Shown here: positions 24,601 to 37,340 of the stretch, in pieces | Numbering within the stretch: the stretch's first letter is position 1 | Layout: the number at the start of each line of letters is the position of its first letter | Assembly: GCF_964204865.1 (NCBI RefSeq) | Contig: NC_135261.1 | Coordinates: forward strand, 15,376,001-15,440,000 | Reading direction: 5' to 3' | DNA: 64,000 nucleotides | From: Styela clava | Taxonomy: Eukaryota; Chordata; Ascidiacea; Stolidobranchia; Styelidae | The notes under the pieces: generated by a model | What the model was told of the DNA's origin: nothing | What the model saw: only the letters and a program-made list of their open reading frames with translations | The model's database searches: none | Program-made: the position numbers and the translations under genes

Positions 24601-26249
24601 ATTTTGTCAATTAAATTCATATGCAATAATTTTTTTTCGAAAAGATCCGCTTTGTGAAACTTCCTCCAACTCAAATATTTCTCTGACTGTACAGAAAACA
24701 GCAAGAAAAGAACAGTACAAAACTAAGCATGGCCCAAAAGGTAAGATATTGGCATCAATGTATGTATGTATGCCATCGGTTGGTTGGACGAATCAAATAA
24801 TTAGATTGTCTCTTTTGCGTCATAGCACAATAGACTGAATGGCATTATTAGCGATCACTCCAAATACACAAGCGTTCGCATCGATATACAAAGAATATCG
24901 TGACTGGAATATTAATTAATACTTCTAGTTATTCATAACCTCTGTAACTCGTGAGATGCCGCGAGAAATTGAATATTGTTTTATGTGGCCGAAATATTTT
25001 ACACTACAGCACAATACCACTCGTTGAGTTGGCCACTCGAGTCTCTGATGAAGGACTACTCGACATCTCAGATGAATAGTTGTCTTTAAGTTGAACGAAC
25101 ATTTTTGAAAGCTGATGAGCTTTATAGACAAGAATGTGTTCAGTGGACAGGATAAAGCTCAGGTTGCTTTGATATGAAAACATGTTTGCAATCATTGTGG
25201 AAATATGCTCGTTTTATTTTTTTTCTAATAATGATATACTTTTAAACTTCAGTTTTTTGTTACGGTGATATCGCTGAATAATGAGACAATTACTGCATTA
25301 TACTGACGTAGTGTTGGTGTTGCAGAAGTTGATGAAATCCAGATTGTGCAAAGTTTGAGTTTTGCCAGTTACTTGCAATTTTGTGGCATTCTGATTAATA
25401 TGTGAGACCTTCCACTATATGTGAATTACCAATGCGTTCGTTTATTTCAGATGTGAATTAAAACGTAAAATCGAAATAAATACGTAAATACTCTCAATAT
25501 GATGGGGAAAACTGTTTGCAGGTTATTTTAGGTGGAGGAACAAACGAATATAACCTTTTTCAAACAATCTGTAACGTTAGTTTGTTGAATTACATTCATC
25601 GAGGTTGTTAAGAGTTATCCGTAAATTTATGCAAAAAGTATGGAGGAAAGGGAAATATTTTAAAATGTTATTTAAATCAATCTTTTGGTACTTTGGTACC
25701 ATAATAATTATATGTGCTCACTCTGTTAAGTTGAATTTTGAAAATAATACATGAAAGGCCTTTTTTTGTATAAAAGTGTTTACAGCTGCAAATTATTCGT
25801 AGGGATTTTATGGGGGATGAAGTTCAGTATGTGCCAACAAAATGCGTACATCCAAATCTTCTAATGCGAGGATATAGCCTACTTTGTCACTACAATTTTG
25901 ATGGCATTAATAAACCATATTTTTTCTTTACTCTTGTTGATTAAAATCTCAATTACATTCTGTAACTCATACCTACTACATCTATACTACAAAAGCGTAT
26001 GGTTTTGCAAATCAAACTATAACTACTTCTTTTACATTTAAGCAATTATAATTTTGAATTTTTGGCAAGAATAACGCTTGTTTTGGTGAATATTTTACAT
26101 TGACAATACTTCATTTATGTGAGTTTGTTTCCGAATATGTAGCATGTTTATATTAAACACTTACAAGTGTTACACACTATAGCTAGCAATAATTAAACAG
26201 TTGTTATTCAGTAGGCCTATAAATCACAAATATTCGTTTTTGAGTCACC
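21660..26249. other. Long gene-poor interval
   Basis: AT-rich sequence with short AT microsatellites (for example near 24588). Apart from the weak first-exon candidate at 24729, I see no coding exon with splice sites or domain. A CAGGGGCGAAGC block near 22096 may be one end of a hAT relic. Confidence 0.4.
24729..24740 (+). other. Weak candidate first coding exon (Met-Ala-Gln-Lys)
   Basis: ATGGCCCAAAAG is followed at once by a good donor (GTAAGA) and preceded by a purine-rich, UTR-like stretch. Four residues do not identify a gene, and I could not connect it to a second exon. It is offered only as a place to look for transcript support. Confidence 0.15.
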
Positions 26250-26257
26250 GTTTAGAA

Positions 26258-27658
26258 CAGGGGTCATCAAACTTTTTTGACCGCGGGCCGGGTATGACTC
26301 AAATTGTGTTGAAACGGGCCGGATGAATATTTTTGTCAATGCAATACAATAAATTCACAAATGTTGGGAATATCGCAGAATATAGATCGAGAACATCCTA
26401 GGAAAAAAATTAACAAGATTTCTATATCTAGACAATTATCCTGAGTTTAGCTGTTATCAAAACGTTGCTGTCATGAATTAGAAATGTTACAAAATCCGCG
26501 GCAAAAAATGTACGCATCACGTCTGCTCGTAAATATATACTACTACGGTCTGCTAAGTACCGTTACGCCGAGTTGAAATACCGCTCATAAAAACGACTAC
26601 CTGCTGTAGCTTGGAATTCTATGAAATTTTGACATAAACTATTATCTGGTATTTGATTTTTTTCATTAGCGCATAAATTTCACAACATTCGACGCTTTTA
26701 AAAATTACGCTCCAGTTATACGTAGTGCAAATTAATGATATTGTCTATGGACACCAATAAAATGTATGTGGACGTGTGTATTTCTTTCCTAACTTGATAC
26801 AATTTTTATGAAGTTCGTACAATCAGCACATCGTTAATTATTACCCACAATGAACCACTGTCAAACTATCATGCCCAACTCCAGCGTTTATTTGCAACGA
26901 TCTTTTGGCGGTGTCAATGACCGTTGCCAGAATAAAATTCTGAAATAGTCTCAATATACCATAGATGTGACGCACATCGAAAGATTAGTGATTGATATGT
27001 GTTATTTTTCCATATTTAGTTTAGTTTTTATCAAAAAAGTAATACAATCATTATGGAAAAAATTGGCCTGTCGGGCGGTACTAAAATTCCGATATATCCG
27101 TTATTTCTTAACCATTTATTATAAACTTGGTATTGTTTTCTATTTTTACTCAGATTTTTCCACTGGAGCAGTTTTTATTTAAATCGGATGGACTTCAATT
27201 TTTTTGTAACATACCTACATGAATATCCGCATTAAAGCAGTACAAAAGTTAGTGTGGCTTTTGAAATTGGAGCAGTACGCGAGGGATTACAGTACTGCAC
27301 AAAATGCACATTCGACGTTTATTTTAGCACAAAAAACAAACAGTTTTGTCGAAAGCACGCGCCACGAGTGTACAAGTGTATCGCAGAAAACGTTACGTAC
27401 TGGTAGCATTCAAAGTCGCAAAAACGACGTTTTGTTTACAACCACGACTGAAAATCTGTCAAGATGACAAAAGCGTCTGAGCGGACTGACTTTTTTGCAT
27501 ATTGCCGATGGGCCAATGTTACGAAATAAACAAAGACGACGATGCTCGTGAAAATCTCCCTTGGAAAAAATTTAGCCATTTTTGTGTGTTATTGCGGACC
27601 GGATAAAATGACGCCGCGGGCCGGATCCGGCCCGCGGGCCGTAGTTTGGTAACCCCTG
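26258..27658. mobile_element. Non-autonomous hAT-type element (1,401 bp)
   Basis: The ends are CAGGGGTCATCAAACTTTTT and, inverted, CAGGGGTTACCAAACTACGG. Both are followed inward by GC-rich GGGCCGG / GGCCCGCGGGCC blocks. An exact 8-bp duplication, GTTTAGAA, flanks it (26250-26257 and 27659-27666). CAGGGGT-type termini with 8-bp duplications are typical of Charlie-like hAT elements. The interior has no transposase; the longest frame (27219-27467) shows no zinc-finger or dimerisation signature. Confidence 0.92.
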
Positions 27659-27666
27659 GTTTAGAA

Positions 27667-30600
27667 CAAATGCAGTATGTGAAAACGCTTTTATTCTATT
27701 TATTTGGGCGGGTCATAACTAAACACTGTAAAAGTACAGTTTTTTTATTTTCCAATTTACGCTCGTATTAAAACGCCCTAAAAAAGGCGCGCCCTTTTTA
27801 AAAGGGCAAACATAGCAAAGTTATGACACAAGTCATAAAATGAGTCTACCTTTGGACATCGAACATTAACCTTCTCTCGAACATTACCCCCGAATTACCT
27901 GAAATATGCAGTAATTAATATTTGGGAATATGGAAGATAATCACTCAAGCAATCTACCAATCATTGTAATATATAATATATAATAATATTGTAATATAGC
28001 GAAAGGGCGATTTGAGTGTGTATCTCCTACATAGCGTACAAAAAGCAGACTTGTAAACGACATAATTAGACCCAACTAGACAAATAGATCTAACTACTTT
28101 AGGAGTCAACTTAAATTTCTGACATTTTATGCTACTATTCTGTTCGATAAATCACACATTTAGTTTCGCAATTTTGATGATTAATTAAACATACCCTTTG
28201 TATGACGTAATATGTTAGTAATGCAAATAATGTCACAAAGACTTTTTGAACTATTTTTTTGGAATTTATCAATGGAATTCTTTTGTGAATTGCACGCCTG
28301 AGTATTGAGACTTCATAATATTCTGGAATGTACTATATATGCGCATAATAGTAACTTGTTAACTTTCAACGTTTCGAATTAGGCTGTAGATTTTTGAAAT
28401 TTAAATACTTCATATTACTCGTTTGGAGAACGTTCTTTTGACATTCCACACGCCGAATTAAATCTTGACGAGTATTTTATGGCAGTAATGTATTGAATTT
28501 CTTTGTTCGCCTGGTCACCTAAATTCAACCTCCCGTGTAAGCATTGTTTACGTGAGCGTTGAGAGATAGCACGAATCCGGACAACGGATTTGAGCGCTAG
28601 TGGCACGGATATAGTCTGATGTATTGGTTAGTTTGGTTTTAATCTGCTGCATTGATCTTATTATTTCGACAAATACTATCACTTTCTGAATGAGACCCGA
28701 TGTGTATTGTTTTAGATAAATCTGGAAGAAATTTTCTATATATATTTTGGAATCAATTTTAGTAGGTTTTTTACGTGGGGCTTTATTGTAAATTGTCAGT
28801 AAAAACCCAGCACGATTTTATTGAACTCAGTGTAACTCAATGTACTTCATTTATTTATTTATTTTACCTGTTCACGTAGTACCTGGCGATAGATCATTCA
28901 TGAAATGTGGATGACTAGGCCTATAGAATAAAGTTTATAATTCTCAGAAATGTAGCCAATTATATTTTTCATTTTTAAACATTAGTTATTAATATTAATT
29001 TTACGCCATATATGGAATCCTCTTATATTTTTATATAGGTTTTGAATTCATATAATTACAGAAAAATTGACATTAATTTTACTGCCTATGGTACCTTTTA
29101 TTGGCGACATGTCACAATCTAACAATAAATTTCTTTTTGTTTGCAATGTGATGAAACCCGGTTCTACAATCATATCCTTGGGAACATGGGCAAATAGAAC
29201 AGTCATCGAAACGGGGTATATATTCGTGTATATATATAGATTGATGTCGCACAATGGGGAAATCTCATTATAAGTGTTTGTACCGAATAAGCGATTACAT
29301 TAGTTTTATATCAGTACAGTCAGGGAAGAGGATAAATTTATGGAGGCCAGTCGCAACTGGAAAGCACTTTATACGAAAAGGATATTGGACTGTCAGCTTA
29401 ATTTTACGATAACTCACGTACGATTGTACAAGCGCACAATACAACGGAATAATTGATTATTTGGAAATTTCATGACTTTCTTATTATCTTCTTCTTAGAA
29501 TTAATTTGTTTACGAAATCATTTACCTATAGGTAATAATTATCAGATCAATTTATTTTGTTGTTAATATATATTAGATCAAACTGCCGTTTTTTTATTAT
29601 CAATTTTCAACTCGGCATAAAATAGAATGAAAAAATTGACATCAAAACCTATCAATTTTTTTGACCATAAAGAAACATTAAAATTGTCTACAAAAAGTAG
29701 GTTTTAATTCAATGTTTAAGATATTATTCAATACAATAGATATTTCAATCATATACTTGAGACATAGCGACGCAAGTTCGTGTACCATTATAAAAGGAAT
29801 TATACAAACAATTCTCCGTCCCATTTTATCGTTCCTATATAGGTATTATGGAATATCTTCTTCATCGGCGAAAGTGTACGTCAAGGATACTCAAAACCAG
29901 CCCCATGGCGAGAATTTCCTTTGTGAAGACGTGAAAGTTAGATCAATACCCAGATAGAAATACTCATAGTTTATACTCTAGCAAACAAGGAATAAGAAAA
30001 AAGGGACCAAGGTACGGATATGTGGAATATACGTGTTACAACTAAATTTTTAATCTGATTTGTGAGAAGTAGAAGAGCAAAGTAAACTTCAATAAAATCT
30101 TAACAAAGCTAAAGTTTGTGTCGTTGTGCGACAAGACGACAAAAACGATTTATTTTAAAGTTCAGATTGTTTGACAGAAAAATCCAACCTGTTTCAATTT
30201 GTATTAAGTAAATTAGTATAGTTTTAGAACTCTTGGGAAGTTATGAAAAAAATCAACTTATTCTGATAGCAAGGTTTTATAAATTCAAAAATTTGCAACT
30301 AAAACCAGGAAATTGAAATTGCGACTACATCGAAATATGATAGATTGGTCTGTAATAAAACTATAATTTTTACGTGACATTGTCATTTGGTATAGCCTGT
30401 AATTCTATAGCACAGTTTGGTTGTCGAGAAATTTTCAAACTATTTCCACCATGTTATCACAACATTGATAATTTCGTTTATTTTACGACCATATACATGG
30501 CTAAGAGAATTGTTAAAAAAAGACAGCATAACCTAAGCTATACTGTTTCAGGTTAATAATTTTTAGGGAAACATCTGTTGAATTCAATATTGACTATTTT

Positions 30601-31955
30601 ATGTCACGTCGATCGGATCATCATTAGTAGCGGGGAAATACTGTATATTTAAGTACAATCAACCATGGTTATTGTAGATTTGCGCCTCGAAGATGCGTAT
30701 GTAAAAATCGATTTATTTTTTTTTTTTATTTGTATATTTTATTGCGTTTTCATGGAATTATATAACAGAATTGGAATCCATTATGCGCGACCTCAAAACG
30801 AGCAAGTATTTACAAGACATGTTTGCACAACTGTTTATTGCAATTCGCAAAAGAATGATCGGCTTTTCTATATACTCCCACTTTTGAGTGTAAACTTGGT
30901 TCAATTGTAATGGTTGGTTTAAATTCATTCAATAATATTTCCCTGTTTAAAAAAGCCTTTGATTGTTTCTGAGAAAACGCAGAAGTACTGATATATTCTT
31001 TTAAAATCATTTCATTCGGTTCCACACGTTTTCTGGCAGAATATGTTGGTTATATTTTAAAAACACTGTCTTATGTGCTGAGATTGCTTAAACTGTTTAT
31101 TGGTATTCATTTTTTGTTCATACTTTGTGTTTGTTATTAAATGGATCTCACAGTGTGGTGATAGCAAATGGTAATTAGCTTATTCTAAAAGGGGTTCAAG
31201 GGTATTTTAATAGCCATTGTAATTTGTCCCTCAAAAAATTGGAAAATAGTAAACTAACAGACACTCTGACACTTAAAACCAAAAGTTGAAAATGGATAGA
31301 TCTGATCCTATCTATAATAATAAGCTAGTGAATTAGGATTACTAAAACAACAGCAACCAACGTCTATTCACAAAAGCTATGTACAAATTCCTTCAAATTA
31401 TGAAATATTTTATGAGACGTGAGTGAAACCATAGTTTCAATTTAAAACTGACATAGATCTCAACATTTCTCGTGGGCGTTTCTCCATTAATATGGTACTT
31501 GACATAACAAATGACAGTTTCTTTAATTGCGAAACATTCCTTTGCGAACACGTGACGCCGAGGGCGCGGTCTGGATAATAAAACGTTGAAACATTCCTGT
31601 TTCTGTTTATTGTTAGAAATGTTTGCCATTAATTCAGAAGATTTTATATTCGTTTGCGGGACTTTCCACGTAAATTGAATTTTGATTTTTATGAAATATT
31701 ATCCAGGCCAGTTTAATGATCGACGGTAACATCCAATCTTCCTAATTTTCTTTTACATTTACAGTTTGCGTTCTTGGCAACTGTAAATCTGCGGTAAATT
31801 CTGGTAACAATCATAGGTGTTCTGCCTGGCAACCACGAATAGATAAGCAAGGTCTAAGTTTGTTAGGTACCCATTTCCATCTTTAATTTCTACCGATAAT
31901 ATAAGGATTTTAAATGAAGAATTACTAACCGGATATATGCAATTACATATTTGTT
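27667..31955. other. Gene-poor interval
   Basis: AT-rich. Around 29062-29220 a stretch after an acceptor-like TTACAG is open on both strands, but it has no recognisable domain. I did not call a gene. Confidence 0.35.
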
Positions 31956-31957
31956 AG

Positions 31958-32245
31958 GGTACTCCCGTAGTGTGTGTACCAGGTGAGGGTTAAGGCATAA
32001 TTTTATTACGGTTTTCCTTATTTTAGTTCTATTACTAGTTCGGGGACTATCTGTGTTAGCCAAGTGAATAATCCCCTGCCAATAGGCTTTCGTCCTTTTA
32101 ACCAGCATATGTGACACTAATATTCCAAGAAATTTATAATCTCACAAAAAGACCTAGAAGTCTTGTAGTGCTGAAGTATGCGCGCGGAATAATGAGAATA
32201 TGAAATGCTTAAACAACTTCATGTAAAGTAGGCAAACAAAATTAG
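31958..32245 (+). repeat. Dispersed repeat family 'R', copy C, with internal insertion
   Basis: The block starts around CTCCCGTAGTGTGTGTACCAGG and continues with CATAATTTTATTACGGTTTTCC, TTTTAGTTCTATTACTAGTTC, GTGTTAGCCAAGTGAATA and AGGCTTTCGTCC. The end block AGTAGGCAAACAAAATTAGT appears only after ~105 extra bases. The extra segment sits between two TTAA tetranucleotides (about 32096 and 32201), which would fit a piggyBac-type insertion. The extra segment's ends do not form a clear inverted repeat. The family head also opens the retroelement units at 1 and 3558. Confidence 0.7.
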
Positions 32246-35200
32246 TGTTAGTATTTTACATCTTTACTTCTAGCACGAATCTAATCGAGTAATTTATAAC
32301 ATTATTTGTTGTTATTTATTTTTATTATTTATCTTATCAGAAGAATAATCTAGATTTTCTGCTCATCACTGAAGACACTATAATTAGTATTACAAGATAA
32401 AAAAAAAAAAAATTGTGCAGAAAAGGGGAGTCATATGAGTTTTTTCGGTAACTTTCACTCGATACGAATATTTTAGAAGTTCTGTCACCGATGATATAAT
32501 GCTTTATATATTTTATTGAATATAAAATTTCCAAGCAAAATATTTGTTAAAAATATGATTCCATAAATTCCCAATATTTAATAAAATTTATGTTAGAAAA
32601 TGATTACTGTCAATGATTTCAAAAGTAAAAATATGACTTCAAAACTGAATTCAAAATTAAATCTTTCCCAATATGAATTACGAAACGGAACATTACGTAA
32701 TGATTTATGGCACGTGGTTCTGATTCTGACATGCACTCATTAGATTTTCATTCATGTATTGTAAGAACAATTTACAATCTCCACAATGCATACAAATAAT
32801 GTACAAAGGCCACAGGAAGATTGCAATACTGTTAGATTCCAACGAAAACTTTACTTCTAATTATGCGTTAAACCCTGACCGGTTCTATATTTATTGATAT
32901 CGTTAATATTGTAACATTTCCCATTTTAATTTACTATTTTATTACAAAAATGCAGTAAAAATATAGGTGTATAGGTGCATGACACATACTTATATACTGT
33001 GTGAATGTTAGCCAGATAAACATTTGCCTTTCCAAAAATACGTATATGTATAACAGTGTACGATTTACCCAAGAACAATATTAGAGCGAATGTTTATCAT
33101 CGGTTGAATATGTCGTAGTCATATGTACATAATGTTATTGAGTTTACTGGAGTATTATGTCATCCGTGGGAACTTATAATAGCGTGGAAGAATAAAATAT
33201 CATATGCAATCACTAGCACGTTTGACCACGATCGATCGCCAATTTTCGTATAGTTTTTTCACAATGATTTTCCACTATTAATTTGAAGTGCTATAATTTA
33301 TACATCGTTTTGTTTTGCTAGTATAAGGTTTGCTTAATATATGTGTATAGGTTATAGAATTTAGTCAACAAAATGGAATTAAACTTTTGTGCTGAGATTT
33401 CTCGACCCTCTCGAATGTTTCCTCAGAGTTCCGCTTCACCAAAATGGCTGGAACCACTGCTCTGAACTAACTACCGATAATAAATTTTCAATATATTTAT
33501 CTATATATATATAGATATATATATATTATATACTAGGTCACTTTTTTATTATCTTTTACCCGGTTTGCGTGAGCTCACCTGTCTTGATTTTAATAATCAT
33601 AAATTAATGCGTATAAAATGCTTTGATTAGTTTGCATTTGCGTTTAGCAAACATTGAAAATAAAAGGACATATATGGGCATATTTAAGTTCCGTTCCGTA
33701 TAAAGCATCACATGGTATATATAAATAAAACTGTCTTTTTGTTATGTATATAGCAAGAATTACTTGATGATGCAGGAGTTATGGGAAAACTCGAAATGGC
33801 GTGATTTCGATTATTATTCATTGGTAATGCTATACGTAACGGAAATATTCTTTCCAGTGTCGAAGGATATTGCTGTGGGCAGGACATAGCGAAAGCATTG
33901 GCCAAAATGTCATTTCGCTGATTAAGGTTTTTATTCCCAAGTTCCATAGATAGACAAAGATTTCAACCTGTCAGGTTTTAGAATTTACAGTGCAATGTCT
34001 TAGCAGAGACTCTTTCGGATTGAAAAATAGAGTGAATTTTTGCATACAGATAAAGCAACAAACGCAGTATATCTAAAATAACACTCATTTTAAAAGAATG
34101 ACCTAGTATGCTAAACATCATATACATTATAGTAGCAAACTTCTTTTAACGATTATTTGTCGAGAGAGTGATGAAGCCACTATTTACTGCGAAAAATAAT
34201 TTTAAAAACAATAATTAAAAGACTGAATAAATTTACATTTAGATATTTATTATGAAAAGAAATTCCTAACTTGTAAACCAAATATTACGCGTGCGAGTTA
34301 TTTAATATTTACCTATATATATATATGTTTTATTCTCACGAAAGCTATATTATAAAAAGAAATCGTAAAAATACCGATTTAACAAAGGGTGCCCAATAAA
34401 GTCAAACTTATTACATATATTATACCCATTCACATATAATATTTAATGGTTAGGCTTTTATTGAAATTTTGTGAAAAGTCTTTAAAAATCCCAAAATCTA
34501 GGCCTTTATTTGCGAATCTTAAAAACAATTTATCCCATATAAATTGGTTTTATTAGATTTTTGAAGTAGAATATCCTGTTTAATAAAGAAGCGCAGTCGA
34601 TATGGTTGGTATTGGGTACATATGAGTAATTGGCAGAAACGATTGTGCGTGTATTGAATTGTCTCGTGATTTGATGATTTCACGGATACTATGGTTGGGG
34701 ACAATCATATCAATACATTTGCCGTAAAAAGCAGATAAGATAGTCGAGAGGTGCATAAACCACGTCTTCTCGTATGAATATTACCAACTTAGAAAGTATA
34801 TGATATACCATATATTTGCATCAATTTTTGAGGGGGTTACTATCAGATATGAGGCCTACATTTATTATTTCGTGGGGCGATGGCGAAAATATATTCAACA
34901 GTTTAGGCAAGAGCTAATCGCTCAAATGCTACCGTTCGCTTAGAATAAGACATTTGCTCAAATCATTCAGACTAATATATGTACAACGGATGTCCGAGAC
35001 CACTTTTATCATAGTGGATTTTTCCCAATGGGTTTACTTACTGTCATTCCATAAATAGTAAATTTCCATAAATATAACGAGCAATGTCGCCATTTATTTA
35101 TTTTTCTATTTTGGAATACGTTATCAAGATCACATTCTTTGAAAGTTCCATTCACAATGATGTAATAGACATGGGTGTGAACGACGTGCCGAACGTGCTA

Positions 35201-36450
35201 TCAAGTACAAAATGGTCGTAATTACACCGCACAAAGCACCCGCCTAGCAACTTAGAAACATAAAGTTTTATGATGACAAAATTTCCCTTCATTTATCAAT
35301 CGTATTAAAATATATTTCTTTCTCCTACAGTATGAGGTATTAATAATTCATAAAAATATGTAGATGAATATTTGTTTGAAATAAATAATGAAACCACAGA
35401 AATAGGAAACTAGAATGTCAACAGAACTAATACAATTTCGTGAGATTGTAACGTTATCTGTATAAGCAAGTCGCGATTGGTTTAAGACTGTTCGTAAATT
35501 AGATTTTGAATTTCTGGTTATTTGTGCCGGTTACATTTATCGACTACTTTCATCTAGTGAGTTAGTGTTAGTCATTTTTGCGGACAATTATACATATATG
35601 TGAAATTCGTCCTAAAACTTAGAAGAGGTTTAGCATTATATCTTCTAAAACTAAAGTGTATTTGAGTAGAAAAGTCAGAGCTACAACAGTTCTTCTGATT
35701 GAAAACAGTGCAGGGTATATTGGGAACTACTGCCTATTATTTTAACTACTTGGGCAATCTACGACATTTATATATATAATTGTACTGTAATATTGCGTGT
35801 AATCTAATATCACAATGTATTCGGTATTGCGTGAATCAAAAGGAGACTACGTAGCACGTGCTTGAAGGGTTATTTCCATTTTTGGAAATATAGTATAGAA
35901 AGCACATGCACAAAAAAACTGTGTTATTATGTTAGATGTGAACAGTTTATGAGAATTCAAAAAATACTGCATAGCAATTGTGACCGAAAACTGTTTTTAT
36001 GTGATTGGATTCACCATAGCATATACTCAAAGTATTATTGCATGTATTTCATTTGAAACCGCACTCCACTTGGTATAAATTGTCGAAATTTTTGACTCAT
36101 TCTCTTTTATAGGAAGCATATTTGGTCACTGAGAAAAAAATCTGATTATTAAAATAGATGAGAAATGATTCGAATATATTTATTTAATTAACAATGTAAA
36201 TCAAAATTGTTCGAAGCGGTTGGAGCCACCTAGTTATGTATACATACGTCGTTTGTTACGTTTGTGATGGTATGCGTGATAAGACTTATGTTTATTCTAT
36301 TATGACGTTATGTGTCGTCACAATTGGTGGAAAGAGAGAAAAGACAAAATAAATAAAAGAAATTTGCTTAAAAAAAGTTCATGACCAATGTATTTTGACA
36401 AAGCTCAGTAGAATATTGAGACATGCGCATCGATAAGTGAAATTCAGTGC
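32246..36450. other. Gene-poor interval
   Basis: AT-rich, with AT microsatellites near 33502 and 34314. It holds one weak terminal-exon candidate at 33427. No other coding signal was found. Confidence 0.4.
33427..33470 (+). other. Weak candidate terminal exon
   Basis: A pyrimidine-rich tract ending TTTCCTCAG precedes an open stretch (FRFTKMAGTTALN, stop TAA at 33468-33470). An AATAAA at 33479-33484 follows within 10 bases. The arrangement of acceptor, short coding end, stop and poly(A) signal is gene-like, but the peptide is not recognised and no partner exon was joined. It may be chance. Confidence 0.22.
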
Positions 36451-36454
36451 TCCA

Positions 36455-36680
36455 GTGTAGTGTGTGTACCGATATGGAGTTAACTAATTTTGTTCGCCTA
36501 CTTCACATCAAGTTGTGTAAAGGGACGGAAGCCTATGGGCAGAGGGGGAGTATTCACTTGGCTAACACAAACAGTCCCCGAACTCGTAATGAAACTAAAA
36601 TCGGAAAAATCGGAATAAAATTATGGTTTAACCCTAACCTGGTACACTATACACATACTACGGGAATACCCAAATTCTTC
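36455..36680 (-). repeat. Dispersed repeat family 'R', copy D
   Basis: Inverse of copies C and E. It has TAACTAATTTTGTTCGCCTACTTC at one end, GGACGGAAGCCTATGGGC and CTTGGCTAACACA in the middle, and a CATACTACGGGAATACCC end matching the start of copy C. It is the most complete copy: head, body and tail are contiguous over ~225 bp. Confidence 0.75.
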
Positions 36681-36827
36681 AAAGTGATAGTGGCCAAAGT
36701 GATAGCTTCGATAGATAATGACACATGAAAGTTATTTGCGATTTAACGCTTTTGGTAAAGCAATATTATGAATAACAAAATATTTAGGTATAAGGTTGTT
36801 TGAGACTGTTATCATGCTGCATAGTAT

Positions 36828-36853
36828 GTCTATATATATATATATATATATAA
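36828..36853. repeat. AT microsatellite
   Basis: A run of alternating TA dinucleotides just upstream of the mucin-like gene. Similar short runs occur near 34314 and 49198. Confidence 0.7.
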
Positions 36854-37340
36854 ATAAGTAAACGTCGAAAAGTCATTGCTATCAGGATTATTTATAGTTT
36901 TTTGTCAGAAAGCCACATCGAGAAAGACTTTTTTAATTTTTTTTTTGTTCAAAAGAAATATTTCGGAGGTTGAAGGAAATCCTGTGCAATTGTTTATTTG
37001 TCTAATACAAAAACGTCTATATCTAATTCACGTCTTTGCTAAAATAATATTTAATGCCGTAAAAGGAATCGTATAAACTAAAAATATATATATAAAAGCG
37101 AAATTATTACTGGAAAATTACGTAGCAAGTTTAATTATTAGCAAACCCAAAATTAGCCTGATAGTACAATATAAACGCTTTTTGTTGGAACCTACAAACC
37201 TGTACAAAATTTTATTTTTTCACAGATAAAGCATTTCGAGTATATCGAATTATTTACTTAGTTCATACATTATCATAAATTTCTTTTTTTAATAAAATTA
37301 TCTGCTCTTTTCAACCGAGAAACTTGCAGAATACTTCTAC

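Noticed and set aside
27219-27467. 82-codon frame inside the 1.4-kb hAT element
   Set aside because: No zinc finger, RNase H-like catalytic or dimerisation motif of hAT transposase.
29062-29254. Exon-like stretch after TTACAG, open on both strands
   Set aside because: No domain recognised, phases do not fit a neighbour, and openness on both strands argues for chance.
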